Positions 43,303 to 52,926 of a stretch of DNA of 64,000 bases are shown here, piece after piece (within the stretch, counting starts at the first letter, position 1; every line of letters begins with the position of its first letter). The translations under genes were made by a program, and so were the position numbers. Source of the stretch: JAZKID01 sp963714065 (GTDB lineage Bacteria > Pseudomonadota > Alphaproteobacteria > Rhizobiales > UBA4765); NCBI GenBank assembly GCA_963714065.1, contig OY970226.1, forward strand, positions 434,001 through 498,000, in the 5' to 3' direction. Below the pieces are notes generated by a model. It did no database searches. It was given only the letters and a program-made list of their open reading frames with translations, and had not been told where the DNA came from.

Positions 43303-43429
43303 ACCTCTTCATAAACGGGTTTTATGGCGCGGAAAAGGCGCAATTCCCGCTATTATGAGCTACCGCGAATAAGCCTTGAATAAACCTTGGCGGCCTGCAT
43401 TTGCGCTGATATAGCACCTTATCCCTTAT

Positions 43430-43503
43430 GGCCTCGTGGCGGAGTGGTGACGCAGCGGACTGCAAATCCGCGTACCCCGGTTCAATTCCGGGCGAGGCCT
43501 CCA
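43430..43503 (+). tRNA. tRNA-Cys (GCA)
   Basis: Acceptor GGCCTCG/CGAGGCC, anticodon loop CTGCAAA, T loop CGGTTCAATTCCG; CCA encoded. Confidence 0.95.
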
Positions 43504-43507
43504 AATT

Positions 43508-43666
43508 CTAGATCTTCCCCAACAGGAGCAAAATAATCACGATCAGCACAAGGGCACCGACACCGCCGGACGGCCCATAGCCCCAGCTGCGCGAATGCGG
43601 CCAGGCGGGCACAGCACCGATCAGCACAAGTATGAGGATGATTAAAAGTAAAGTGCTAGCAGTCAT
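43508..43666 (-). CDS. DUF3309 small membrane protein
   Basis: This 52-residue protein, MTASTLLLIILILVLIGAVP then AWPHSRSWGYGPSGGVG and a second hydrophobic segment ending LLLLGKI, matches the DUF3309 pattern of two membrane spans around a WPHSR.WGY.PSGG loop. GGAG lies before the ATG. The function is unknown; the family is common in Proteobacteria. It overlaps the longest version of the tolC frame on the other strand. Confidence 0.9.
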   Translation of the reverse strand: MTASTLLLIILILVLIGAVPAWPHSRSWGYGPSGGVGALVLIVIILLLLGKI

Positions 43667-45113
43667 CACAAATCTCCGTTTTTTAATCCACAGGTGGCAG
43701 GTAACAGGTGCTGCCTGTAAAATCTCAATATGTCTGATCGTTTTTATGATTTTTTTATGCGCATGTTTTCGGCCCGCGCAGGCGCAAACCTTCCGCGAGT
43801 CTCTGGCGAAAGCTTACGAACTCAACCCGCAACTCAACAGCGCCCGCGCCGTCTTGCGCGTCACCAACGAAAACGTGCCGCAGGCGCTTTCCGGCTATCG
43901 CCCGAAACTCAACGCCAATGCCGATGGCGGCTATTCCTCAACCGACGCACAAACCCCGAGCGGGCAGGTGAAACGGAATTTCACGCCGGGCGGTTTCGGC
44001 GTCGAGTTGAACCAGACGCTCTTCGACGGGCTGCGCACGCCGAATGCGGTGGGCGAGGCCGAGGCGCAGGTGCGCGCGCAACGCGAAATGCTGCGCACCT
44101 CCGAGCAGGACGTGCTGCTGCTCGCCGTCGGCGCTTATATGGATGTCATGCGCGATACGGCCATTCTCGATTTGCGGCGCAATTTCGTCGGCCTGCTGGG
44201 CGAGCAGCTAAAGGAAGCGCGCGCGCGTTTCGAGGCCGGCACATTAACCAGAACAGATGTAGCGCAGAGCGAAGCGCGGCAGTCGCTGGCACGGGCACAG
44301 ACGGAAAGTGCGCGCGCGCAGCTCAATGCCAGCCGCGCCAATTTTCGCCGCGTGATCAGAGCCGAACCCGGCAGACTACAGAAAACGGCAGAAGCGATCG
44401 ATACCCTGCTCCCGAAATCCGTCACCGAAGCCGAGCAGATCGGGCTGAACGAACATCCGCAGATCCGCGCAGCACTTTATGGCATCGATGCCGCCGCTTT
44501 CTCCATCGGCATTGCCGAAAGCGCCCTGCTGCCCACGGTTTCGGTGAGCGGCATTCTGGATCGCCGTTTTCAGTCGCAGGCAGGTGTCGACCGCCTCGAT
44601 ACGGCGGCGGTTGTCGGCCGCGTGACCGTGCCGGTCTATGACGGAGGCCTTGCGCCCTCGCAGGTCCGCCAGTCGAAAGAGCGCCTCGGCCAAAGATGGC
44701 TCGATTCCGATGCGGTGCGTGACCAGATCCGGGCCCTGATTATCGCCAATTGGGGCAATTTCGACGCAGCGAAGGCGCAAATTACCGCCGTCAACGCCCA
44801 GATGCGGGCCAACGCGCTTGCCCTGGAAGGCGTACGTGAGGAGGCCCGGGTCGGCCAGCGCACCGTTCTCGACACTCTGAACGCCGAGCAGGAACTGCTC
44901 GATTCGCGCGTCAATGTCGTGATTGCCGAGCGCAACCGGGTGGTCACGGCCTATGCCCTGCTTGGTGCCGTGGGGCGCCTGAATGCGCAAATGCTCGATC
45001 TTAATGTCGCCTTGCACGACCCCCTACTCCATTATGAGGAGGTCCACGACAAATGGCACGGCCTGCGCACGCCCGGGGAGGAGGAAGCCCAAGGCCGCCA
45101 AGAAGGGCGTTAA
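43632..45113 (+). CDS. tolC: TolC-family outer membrane efflux protein
   Basis: The frame from ATG 43632 encodes up to 493 residues with an export signal ending ACFRPAQAQ, then two repeats of the TolC fold: ESLAKAYELNPQLNSARAVL, FEAGTLTRTDVAQSEARQSLA and, in the second half, VREEARVGQRTVLDTLNAEQELL. It forms the trimeric outer-membrane channel for RND and type I export. Order with popZ and valS is conserved in the class. The true start is uncertain: the long signal region overlaps the DUF3309 gene, and GTG 43653 is another option. Confidence 0.9.
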   Translation: MRMIKSKVLAVITNLRFLIHRWQVTGAACKISICLIVFMIFLCACFRPAQAQTFRESLAKAYELNPQLNSARAVLRVTNENVPQALSGYRPKLNANADGGYSSTDAQTPSGQVKRNFTPGGFGVELNQTLFDGLRTPNAVGEAEAQVRAQREMLRTSEQDVLLLAVGAYMDVMRDTAILDLRRNFVGLLGEQLKEARARFEAGTLTRTDVAQSEARQSLARAQTESARAQLNASRANFRRVIRAEPGRLQKTAEAIDTLLPKSVTEAEQIGLNEHPQIRAALYGIDAAAFSIGIAESALLPTVSVSGILDRRFQSQAGVDRLDTAAVVGRVTVPVYDGGLAPSQVRQSKERLGQRWLDSDAVRDQIRALIIANWGNFDAAKAQITAVNAQMRANALALEGVREEARVGQRTVLDTLNAEQELLDSRVNVVIAERNRVVTAYALLGAVGRLNAQMLDLNVALHDPLLHYEEVHDKWHGLRTPGEEEAQGRQEGR

Positions 45114-45278
45114 GATTGGCGTTAAGACCTTGCGGCCGATCTCCGAAAGTTTACCGGCAAGACAAAATCGGCTCTGGCGAATCGCGACCAAATCTTTTTC
45201 AATATTTCCTTATGCACCAGAATAAGCTAAGGTAAATTCGCGCATTACGTGTGCTTTCAAGTTTAAAGTAGAGGGGCT

Positions 45279-45971
45279 ATGGCAAAAGGTAACGTTGCGG
45301 CTGAGCCGTCCATGGAAGAAATTCTGGCGTCGATCCGGCGCATTATTGCCGACGAGGAGCCGGGAACCGCCAAAAAAGGGGACTTCATCTCCGACGCCAT
45401 GCCGGATGAAACGGACGGTTTCGACGGCTTGCAAGCCTCCAATGAGGATGTTCTCGATCTCGGCGCTGCCGAGGAATCGGCTATCGATCCCATTCCCGCC
45501 AGATCCGTGACACCTGTCGATACCGACGATCTTTCTTTCGATGGCGGTGGTGGTAGTGGCCCGCCAACGGCAACGAGGGCTCCGGCACCGCCGCCCCGCC
45601 AAAACGAATGGCAAGAGGCTGCAAGACAGGAGACCATGAGACAGGAGACCATGAGACCGGCTTACCAGCCTCCTCAGGCCGTCCCACCGCAAGCCTATAC
45701 ACGGCCACCACAACAGCAGGCCTACGCGCCGCAACCCCAGGCCTATCCGCAGCCCGGCGGCCTGATTTCGGCGCATACGGACAGCGCCGTTTCGGCAGCC
45801 TTCAATTCGCTCGCCAGCGCAATCTTCTCGAACGAGCCGCGCACGATCGAGGATCTCACCAAGGAAATGCTGCGCCCGATCCTGAAGCAGTGGCTGGACG
45901 ACAATCTGCCCTCGCTTGTCGAGCGCATCGTGCGCGATGAGATTGAAAGAGTGGCGAGAGGGCGGCGGTAA
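45279..45971 (+). CDS. popZ: PopZ-like polar organising protein (DUF2497)
   Basis: This 230-residue protein has the N-terminal conserved helix EPSMEEILASIRRIIADEEP, a middle proline-, glutamine- and acidic-rich disordered stretch, and the C-terminal oligomerisation helices LTKEMLRPILKQWLDDNLPS and LVERIVRDEIERVARG. In Caulobacter PopZ forms a polar condensate that anchors ParB at centromeres. Position between tolC and valS is the usual one. AGAGGG lies before the ATG. Confidence 0.93.
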   Translation: MAKGNVAAEPSMEEILASIRRIIADEEPGTAKKGDFISDAMPDETDGFDGLQASNEDVLDLGAAEESAIDPIPARSVTPVDTDDLSFDGGGGSGPPTATRAPAPPPRQNEWQEAARQETMRQETMRPAYQPPQAVPPQAYTRPPQQQAYAPQPQAYPQPGGLISAHTDSAVSAAFNSLASAIFSNEPRTIEDLTKEMLRPILKQWLDDNLPSLVERIVRDEIERVARGRR

Positions 45972-46094
45972 AATTCGTCCTGCCTGTTTTGTCATCAAGA
46001 CGCCGCTAAAACAAAACAGATAAGCCTTTTATTTTTTGCATAAAACCGACATATAGCATCTATAAATATAATGTTTATTCATGTGGGGAATATT

Positions 46095-47147
46095 ATGGTC
46101 GAATTCGGCATTTCTAATTTGCAGCGCAGCTCTTTTGCATCCGCGCCTATGCCGATAAATCTTCACGGTGAAACCATGGTTCCGGATAAGGTTTGTCTCG
46201 AGTTTTTGAATGAAATCGAAAACGTCGATCTCCAATTAAATGATATTATCTCCGAACTTCGCAACATGGGATCATTTGGCGGGAAATACGTGCTGAGCGT
46301 AATACGGAATATTCTTCAAAAGAACTATAATGGCGTAAAACGTTTATTTGAAAGCCCTGTTCAGCCGATCGATCCAAATTACATCACAAACGTCTATTTT
46401 GTGAATGCTTACAACAGCTTTAAAGATAAGGTTTTTTCGGCTCTTAAAATAACCAAAAATGTTGACCACAAAGATTTAGCCGACAAGCTCCGCGAATTTT
46501 TCAGGCTTGTCGATCTTAGAAAATACCATTTAAACAAGTTGACCGAGTTTCATTGTCTGAAACCCGTGTTTGACGCCCCCGAACTTGTGCTCACCGAAAG
46601 GCGTATCACTTCTCCTACTGTTGCATATGAGCGAGGGCCTCAGACCGCCCCCACCCCCGCGCCGCATTTAGTCACGCCACCGGTCAGCTCACCCTCCTTT
46701 ACAAGCAAGTTCCTGGCAGCGCTCAATCGAAAATTTAACGAGCTGAAAATTGATGCTTATACCGCCATGGCAACAGGCGGAGGCCAAATGGTTCTCGGCG
46801 GTCTTGCGTTCTATGTCCTGAAATCGACTCTTGAAATGGGCACTGCCGCCAGAAGTGCCGCTTTTGCGGGCTTCGTGATCGGCTTTGATGAGATCAAGGA
46901 TATTATTTATCCCAGCGGCAAGATCTTTGTTGCCGGAAACTATTATGATCCTGCCGGGAGTGCCGATGTCTGGGTTAGAAAAGGAACCGATGGTTCTCTG
47001 GAAAAATCGCCTGTGCGGCTCGAATTGGGTAGGGATTCAAAAAATCCGCATGCCAATCCTGTGCTGCCGAATGTGAACGGAATTCCCAAAGGCTATACCT
47101 ATTATCTTGATCCAAACGGCAAGACCCAGATCGAGGTAGTAGGGTAA
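46095..47147 (+). CDS. Orphan protein with proline-rich linker, unknown function
   Basis: This 350-residue protein starts MVEFGISNLQRSSFASAP; GGGGAA lies before ATG 46095, favoured over ATG 46071. It has an N-terminal helical domain of about 180 residues, a proline-threonine linker (PQTAPTPAPHLVTPPVSS), a glycine-alanine hydrophobic stretch near residues 228-262, and a C-terminal region with short glycine-asparagine repeats. No known domain is recognised. It interrupts the popZ-valS junction. Confidence 0.62.
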   Translation: MVEFGISNLQRSSFASAPMPINLHGETMVPDKVCLEFLNEIENVDLQLNDIISELRNMGSFGGKYVLSVIRNILQKNYNGVKRLFESPVQPIDPNYITNVYFVNAYNSFKDKVFSALKITKNVDHKDLADKLREFFRLVDLRKYHLNKLTEFHCLKPVFDAPELVLTERRITSPTVAYERGPQTAPTPAPHLVTPPVSSPSFTSKFLAALNRKFNELKIDAYTAMATGGGQMVLGGLAFYVLKSTLEMGTAARSAAFAGFVIGFDEIKDIIYPSGKIFVAGNYYDPAGSADVWVRKGTDGSLEKSPVRLELGRDSKNPHANPVLPNVNGIPKGYTYYLDPNGKTQIEVVG

Positions 47148-47212
47148 AACGGCTGAGCGCGGAATGACGTTTTGGTTGACAACCCCCGTCCCTGCCCTGC
47201 ACAAATTCCCCC

Positions 47213-50200
47213 ATGTGGGAAAAGAATTTCAACGCACAAGAGGCCGAGCCGCGGCTTTATAAAGCATGGGAAGAGGCGCAGGCTTTCAAAGCGGGGCGTG
47301 AAGAGCGCAAAAACGCCGAAGTTTTTTCCATTGTCATTCCGCCGCCCAATGTCACCGGCTCGCTGCATATGGGGCATGCGCTCAACAACACGCTGCAGGA
47401 TATTCTCTGCCGCTATCATCGCATGTGCGGGCGCGACGTGCTCTGGCAGCCGGGCATGGATCATGCCGGCATCGCCACGCAGATGGTGGTGGAGCGCAAA
47501 TTATTCGAGGAAAACAAAACCACGCGCCAGAATATGGGCCGCGAGGCTTTCCTCAAGGAAGTGTGGAAGTGGAAGGAAGAATCCGGAGATACAATTTTAA
47601 AGCAGTTGAAACGCCTTGGCGCCTCCTGCGACTGGTCGCGCGCGCGTTTCACCATGGACAAGGATTACGCGAAGGCCGTCACCGAATTTTTCGTGCGGCT
47701 GTTTGAGCAGGGACTGATTTACAAGGACAAGCGCCTCGTCAACTGGGATCCGAAATTCCAGACCGCGATTTCCGATCTCGAAGTGGTGCAGAAGGAGATC
47801 AAGGGCAATCTTTATTACATTAAATATGCGCTGACAGATGATGCCTCAAAGCATATCACCATCGCCACCACACGGCCGGAAACCATGCTTGGGGATGTCG
47901 CCATTGCCGTGCATCCGGAAGACGAGCGTTATAAAAACATGATCGGCAAGAAAGCCGTGTTGCCGCTGGTCGGCCGCGAAATCCCGATTGTCGCCGACGA
48001 CTATTCCGATCCCGAAAAAGGCACCGGCGCCGTGAAGATCACGCCTGCGCACGATTTCAACGATTTTGAGGTCGGCAAGCGACACAGTTTGAAGCCAATC
48101 GATATTTTTACATCTGAAGGCAAACTTAAATCTTCATATAAGGACGATCTAGAAATAACGAAGCGTGCGCCATGGGTGAAACCAGAATATTTAAAAAACA
48201 GAGAACTTGCCTATTCCCTCCCCCCGCAGGGGGGAGGTCAGGAGGGGGGCAACAGTAAGGCACCATCTGGATGCCCCCACCCTAACCCTCCCACGGAACT
48301 TGGGTCTACCCAAGTTCCGCATAATAATGCGCAAATCGGGCAAGCCCGATTTGCGATGGGGGAGGGGATAAAGCGCGGTAAACTTACAGATGCTGCGTTA
48401 AGCGGACTTTCGGACGCAGATGATTACATTCCAGAAAATTTACGCGGCCTCGACCGTTTCGAGGCGCGCAAAAAGATCGTCGCCATGCTGGAAGAACAGG
48501 GCCTTGTTGAGAAGATCGAGCCGCACACGCATATGGTGCCGCATGGCGACCGTTCGAACGTGGTGGTCGAGCCGCGCCTCACCGAGCAATGGTATGTGAA
48601 TGTAGCGCCGCTGGCCGAAAGGGCGCTGGCGCGCGTGCGGGCAGGTCAGACAAATTTCATTCCTGAAAACTGGAGCAAAACTTTCTTCCAGTGGCTCGAA
48701 AACATCCAGCCCTGGTGCGTGTCGCGGCAATTGTGGTGGGGACACCAGATCCCGGCATGGTATGGGCCGGATGGAAAAATCTTTGTCGCGCGCGATGAAG
48801 ACGCGGTGGCGGCACTTGCGCTTGCGCATTACACGACTTCGGAAGAAATCAGCGTGCAGGAAGGGCATGATATTGCCGCCGACCCTGCGCGAAGCAAAAA
48901 ATTCGTTCGCGAATATCTGAAGCGCGACGAAGACGTGCTGGACACCTGGTTTTCTTCCGCGCTATGGCCGCTGGTCACATTAGGTTGGCCGGAAGATACG
49001 CCCGACCTGAAACGTTATTTTCCAACCAATACCCTCGTCACCGGTTTCGACATTATCTTCTTCTGGGTAGCGCGGATGATGATGGCCTCCGAATTCGTTG
49101 CCGACACCGTACCTTTCCGTGACATATATATTCACCCTCTGGTGCGCGATGCCAGCGGCGCGAAGATGAGCAAATCGAAAGGCAATGTCGTCGACCCATT
49201 AGGTATTATGGACATGTATGGCGCAGATGCGCTGCGCTTTACGCTTGCCGCGATGGCGGTGCAAGGGCGCGACATCAAACTGTCGAACCAGCGCATCGAA
49301 GGCTATCGCAATTTCGGCACCAAGCTGTGGAACGCTGGTCGTTTTCTTTCCATGAATGGTTGCGCGCGCGCAACCAGTTTCGATCCACATAAGGCGAAGG
49401 AAACGCTGAACCTGTGGATTTTAAGCGAGCTTGATAAAACCATCGCGGAAACCACAACAGCGATCGAGGATTATCGTTTCAACGAAGCTGCGGATGCGGC
49501 CTATCATTTCGTCTGGGGCACATTCTGCGACTGGTATGTGGAACTGGCCAAACCCGTGCTGCAAGGCGAGGATATCGATAAAACCGAAACGCAGGCCACG
49601 GCGGCTTATGTTTACGATATCATTCTCAAACTGCTGCACCCGTTCATGCCTTTCGTCACAGAAGAGTTGTGGCGTGTCACTGGTTCTGAAGGCCCAAAAC
49701 GCGAAACTCTGCTGGTGCTGGCAGAATGGCCGCAAATGCTCGGCATAAAGGGCGCAAATGCCGCAAAAGAAATCAACTGGCTGATTGAGTGTATCACCTC
49801 CATCCGCGCACTGCGTTCGGAAATGAATGTGCCCGCGAGCGTCATCGTCCCGCTGGTGTTTTCCGGTGATGTAGCCGAGGCGCGGTCTTATCTAAAACAT
49901 TTCGATGCACTGCTGAAAAGGCTCGCGCGTATTTCCGCCATCACTTTTGAGGCCAAGCCGCCGCAACAGGCCGCACGTTTCCTGATCGGCAAGACGGTTG
50001 CCGCCCTGCCCCTTGCCGATATCATCGACCTGTCCGCCGAGCGCACGCGGCTGGCCAAGGAAGCCGAAAAGCTTGAGCAGGATTTGGCTAAAATCGAAGC
50101 CAAACTGTCCAACCCGGAATTCACGGCCAATGCGCCGGAAGAAATAGTGGAAGAACATAAGGAGCGGCAGGCAAGCGCCATGTTGCGGCGCAGTAAGATC

Positions 50201-50227
50201 GTGGAGGCGCTAGCGGCACTGGGATAA
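47213..50227 (+). CDS. valS: Valyl-tRNA synthetase, with an in-frame palindromic insertion
   Basis: This 1004-residue class I synthetase has PPPNVTGSLHMGHA (HIGH-type), the CP1 editing domain, GDRSNVVVEPRLTEQWYV, ISRQLWWGH-type WCVSRQLWWGHQIP, KMSKSKGN, and a C-terminal anticodon domain plus coiled coil (LAKEAEKLEQDLAKIEAKL). Between about residues 334 and 386, near the end of the editing domain, about 50 residues (LAYSLPPQGGGQEGG and following) are encoded by palindromic repeats and have no counterpart in the family. The reading frame stays open and the enzyme is essential, so the insert is tolerated. Confidence 0.96.
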   Translation: MWEKNFNAQEAEPRLYKAWEEAQAFKAGREERKNAEVFSIVIPPPNVTGSLHMGHALNNTLQDILCRYHRMCGRDVLWQPGMDHAGIATQMVVERKLFEENKTTRQNMGREAFLKEVWKWKEESGDTILKQLKRLGASCDWSRARFTMDKDYAKAVTEFFVRLFEQGLIYKDKRLVNWDPKFQTAISDLEVVQKEIKGNLYYIKYALTDDASKHITIATTRPETMLGDVAIAVHPEDERYKNMIGKKAVLPLVGREIPIVADDYSDPEKGTGAVKITPAHDFNDFEVGKRHSLKPIDIFTSEGKLKSSYKDDLEITKRAPWVKPEYLKNRELAYSLPPQGGGQEGGNSKAPSGCPHPNPPTELGSTQVPHNNAQIGQARFAMGEGIKRGKLTDAALSGLSDADDYIPENLRGLDRFEARKKIVAMLEEQGLVEKIEPHTHMVPHGDRSNVVVEPRLTEQWYVNVAPLAERALARVRAGQTNFIPENWSKTFFQWLENIQPWCVSRQLWWGHQIPAWYGPDGKIFVARDEDAVAALALAHYTTSEEISVQEGHDIAADPARSKKFVREYLKRDEDVLDTWFSSALWPLVTLGWPEDTPDLKRYFPTNTLVTGFDIIFFWVARMMMASEFVADTVPFRDIYIHPLVRDASGAKMSKSKGNVVDPLGIMDMYGADALRFTLAAMAVQGRDIKLSNQRIEGYRNFGTKLWNAGRFLSMNGCARATSFDPHKAKETLNLWILSELDKTIAETTTAIEDYRFNEAADAAYHFVWGTFCDWYVELAKPVLQGEDIDKTETQATAAYVYDIILKLLHPFMPFVTEELWRVTGSEGPKRETLLVLAEWPQMLGIKGANAAKEINWLIECITSIRALRSEMNVPASVIVPLVFSGDVAEARSYLKHFDALLKRLARISAITFEAKPPQQAARFLIGKTVAALPLADIIDLSAERTRLAKEAEKLEQDLAKIEAKLSNPEFTANAPEEIVEEHKERQASAMLRRSKIVEALAALG
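48216..48367. repeat. Composite palindromic element inside valS
   Basis: The left tip CCTCCCCCC-GCA-GGGGGGAGG (48217-48237) is followed by GGAGGGGGGC paired with GCCCCCACCCTAACCCTCCC (48272-48291) across a 21-base loop. The right tip, CCCTCCC...GGGGGAGGGG, is split by two further palindromes, 48294-48319 and 48330-48355. Surrounding bases are normal valS. Confidence 0.9.
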
Positions 50228-50309
50228 ACCGCCTCTATTTCGCCACGAAACACAGGCACAATTTATCAATAAAAGAATGGCAAGGTCGCCAATATAAGAC
50301 AGGGTAAAC

Positions 50310-51128
50310 ATGGTTTTTTCCGCAAAGGACTGGAAGCTGCATGGCTTAAGCGCCATTCTTCTCCTTTTGCTGATTATGCCTGCCACCGCTTTCGACGGCA
50401 CTCCTTCCGCAACACGCCCGGCCGATATCACACCGAACGAGGCCTTGAAACTCGGCACCAAAGCCTACCGGGCCGGCAATGTCGAGGAAGCCATCACCCG
50501 CTGGACGGCCGCCGCCGAAGCCGGACAGGCGGTTGCACAATGGCGCCTCGGCCGGATGTTTGCCGAAGGCAAGGGTGTGCCGCGCGACGATGCCAAGGCT
50601 TTTCACTGGTTCAAGCATATTGTCGACGAGCACGCCGACGACGAGCCGGGAACGATACAGGGCCAGCTAGCGGGCCGCGCCTTTGTCGAACTTGGCGCCT
50701 ATTACAGCGCCGGCATTCCGGGCAGCGATGTCGGGCGGGATATGAGCATGGCCTGGAACATGTTTTACCATGGCGCCACCGTTTTCGGCGATATGGAAGC
50801 GCAATATCAGCTCGGCAAAATGTATCTTGAGGGCAAGGGCGTGGAGCAGAACCGCCAGCTCGCCGTCAGCTGGCTGCGCAATGCCGCCGAAAAGGGGCAT
50901 GTGAAGGCGCAAGCCATGCTTGGCGACCATCTGTTCTCGACCGCCGAAACGCCACGCCGCAAGGTGGAAGGGTTGATGTGGCTTTCCATCGCGCGCAAGC
51001 AGGCCAAATCACAGGACGATGCCGGGATCGTCACCTCGTTCGAAGATGCTTACACGCTTGCAACCGACGAGGAGCGCATGAACGCCGCCAATAATGTGAA
51101 GCGCTGGAAACAGCCGGCGCGGGAGTAA
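50310..51128 (+). CDS. Sel1-repeat exported protein, ExoR-like
   Basis: This 272-residue protein has a signal segment (LSAILLLLLIMPATA), AFDGTPSATRP, then Sel1/TPR repeats: AAAEAGQAVAQWRLGRMFAEG, GVPRDDAKAFHWFKHI, AQYQLGKMYLEGKGVEQN and AAEKGHVKAQAMLGDHL. Order, spacing and the PRRKVEGLMWL ending follow rhizobial ExoR, the periplasmic regulator that represses the ChvG-ChvI system. Its place after valS matches. Whether the partner kinase exists here is not shown. The orphan at 51137 is convergent, 8 bases away. Confidence 0.85.
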   Translation: MVFSAKDWKLHGLSAILLLLLIMPATAFDGTPSATRPADITPNEALKLGTKAYRAGNVEEAITRWTAAAEAGQAVAQWRLGRMFAEGKGVPRDDAKAFHWFKHIVDEHADDEPGTIQGQLAGRAFVELGAYYSAGIPGSDVGRDMSMAWNMFYHGATVFGDMEAQYQLGKMYLEGKGVEQNRQLAVSWLRNAAEKGHVKAQAMLGDHLFSTAETPRRKVEGLMWLSIARKQAKSQDDAGIVTSFEDAYTLATDEERMNAANNVKRWKQPARE

Positions 51129-51136
51129 TAACCGTA

Positions 51137-51817
51137 TCAGGAATGCATTCGTGCATTGCCTGTTGAAGACGCTATAACTCTCATCAGAACTTCGCGATCG
51201 CTCATATTGGCGGTATTAACCTTGTCTTTTTCCAATTTCCTGCGCGCAAGATTGGTGACGGTATATGTCAGCTCATTCAGGCTCATGCCCAGTTGCGGAT
51301 TGGATTTGGCTTCCGCAGGGATAATCTGGCTTGCGAATTGGCCAAGGCCCGCGGCTTCAAGAACCTGCTTGATATGCGAATATCTGAAAACGGTGACGCC
51401 GGACAGGTTTGCGACATCGCGAATGCTTTTACTTTGATACCAGCACGGCAGCGGTTGGTAATTGCGTTCATACGCCCAATAGGCCGCCCCGCTTTTCTCC
51501 CGGACATAAGTCGCCTTCGGATCGAAAAAGCGGTTTTTCTCGGATTTCAGCACGCCCTTATCGTTCAAAATTTGCCTGAAACCCGGCCAATCCATTCTCA
51601 GCTCCGGCGCAACGGCGGGCTGGCCGCTACTTGAAAACGCCGGATCAGGATAGAAAACATGGCCGACTTCTTTCTCGACCTCGGAATCGCAAAACTTGAT
51701 TTCGAAGCGGCCTGGGCCCGCCTCTACCTCATAATAGCAAAAGCTGTTGTTGAGCGAGACGTCCTTGCCTTTATATCTGACCGTAAAACTGTCCGGTATT
51801 TTCGCATAGACGACCAC
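51137..51817 (-). CDS. Orphan protein, unknown function
   Basis: The frame begins at GTG 51817; no earlier start exists, as a TGA lies five codons upstream, and GAGAAAG precedes it. The 226-residue protein has an N-terminal beta-rich portion (FTVRYKGKDVSLNNSFCYYE), several aromatics and a helical C-terminal part. It has no signal peptide and no recognised domain. It is AT-rich relative to the ExoR-like gene. Confidence 0.58.
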   Translation of the reverse strand: MVVYAKIPDSFTVRYKGKDVSLNNSFCYYEVEAGPGRFEIKFCDSEVEKEVGHVFYPDPAFSSSGQPAVAPELRMDWPGFRQILNDKGVLKSEKNRFFDPKATYVREKSGAAYWAYERNYQPLPCWYQSKSIRDVANLSGVTVFRYSHIKQVLEAAGLGQFASQIIPAEAKSNPQLGMSLNELTYTVTNLARRKLEKDKVNTANMSDREVLMRVIASSTGNARMHS

Positions 51818-51933
51818 TTCGATAAAACTTTCTCAAATTTATGTTCAATTTAAATATGAAAATAATTGTACGCGAGCGCGCGCAGGAGTCAAAAAAAATT
51901 CATGTCTATGAAGCGCTATGGTTAAAAACGAAA

Positions 51934-52077
51934 TGTCATCCTGAGTGAAGCGAAGGATCTCGCAACATTCGTCATGCCCGGGCTTGGCCCGGGCATCCAC
52001 GAGTTTAAGACTTTTAAGTCGTAGATGGCCGGACTAAATCCGGCCATGACGTTTAAAGAGATTCTTCGCTTCAGAAT
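51934..52077. repeat. Nested repeat: REP pair inside a second palindromic repeat
   Basis: Outer arms CCTGAGTGAAGCGAAGGATC (51940-51959) and GATTCTTCGCTTCAGAAT (52060-52077) are related but not identical. They enclose two inner palindromes, 51971-51997 (GCCCGGGCTTGGCCCGGGC) and 52024-52050 (GGCCGGACTAAATCCGGCC). No protein is encoded in the 276-base gap. Confidence 0.85.
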
Positions 52078-52093
52078 GCTATTAAATAAAATT

Positions 52094-52882
52094 CTAGATA
52101 TCCAGCTCCACGATCACCGGCACATGATCGGAAGGTTTCTCGACACTGCGCACGGCCTTGTCGATAGACGCGCTCCGCAGCCGGTCGGCGGCCTGCGGCG
52201 ACAGCAGGGAAAAATCGATGCGGATGCCGTTATTTTTCTGCCAACTGCCTGCCTGATAATCCCAGAAGGTATAATGGCCCGGCCCTGCCTCGACGGCGCG
52301 AAAAGCATCGGTAAAGCCGAGATTGATCAGCGTGCGATAGGCGGCGCGGCTTTCCGGCTGGAACAGCGCATCGTTCACCCACGCTGCCGGGTCGTGCACG
52401 TCCTTGTTCTTCGGGATGATATTGAAATCTCCTGCCAGCACCAGCGGCTCTTCATATCTGAGCAGATTGCGTGCATGTGCGTGCAGTTTTTGCAGCCAGT
52501 CGAGCTTGTAGGCGAATTTTTCCGAACCGACGGGATTGCCATTGGGCGCATAAATGGAAGCGACGCGTACCACGCCGTTTTTCGTCGAAATCACGCCCTC
52601 GATATAGCGTGCGAGCGGGTCCTTCTCCATGCCCGGCAGGCCCTGCCTGATATCCTCGATGGGAGATTTGGACAGCAGCGCCACACCGTTGAATGTCTTT
52701 TGCCCGAGAACGGCAATATTGTAACCGAACTCGGAAAACAGCGCATGCGGAAACGCATGATCTTCGCATTTGATCTCCTGCAGACACAGCACGTCCGGCG
52801 CATGTTCCTGCAGCCAGTTGCGCATCAGATCGAGGCGCTGGCGGATGGAGTTGACGTTCCATGTGGCGATCTTTAAAGACAT
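52094..52882 (-). CDS. xth: Exodeoxyribonuclease III
   Basis: This 262-residue AP endonuclease has the motif series KIATWNVNSIRQRL, LCLQEIK with the metal-binding glutamate, SIYAPNG, LAGDFNIIP, the DYQAGSWQKNNGIRIDFSLL region, and the catalytic histidine in KPSDHVPVIVEL. It repairs abasic sites and removes 3' blocks. Complete length; divergent from the DegP-like gene. Confidence 0.96.
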   Translation of the reverse strand: MSLKIATWNVNSIRQRLDLMRNWLQEHAPDVLCLQEIKCEDHAFPHALFSEFGYNIAVLGQKTFNGVALLSKSPIEDIRQGLPGMEKDPLARYIEGVISTKNGVVRVASIYAPNGNPVGSEKFAYKLDWLQKLHAHARNLLRYEEPLVLAGDFNIIPKNKDVHDPAAWVNDALFQPESRAAYRTLINLGFTDAFRAVEAGPGHYTFWDYQAGSWQKNNGIRIDFSLLSPQAADRLRSASIDKAVRSVEKPSDHVPVIVELDI

Positions 52883-52926
52883 AAGCTGACAAATTGCACT
52901 TTTTCCAAGATATTGAAAGCTGTCAC

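Noticed and set aside
45114..45278. A small gene between tolC and popZ
   Set aside because: The frames are short and have no ribosome site; the stretch is probably the popZ upstream region.
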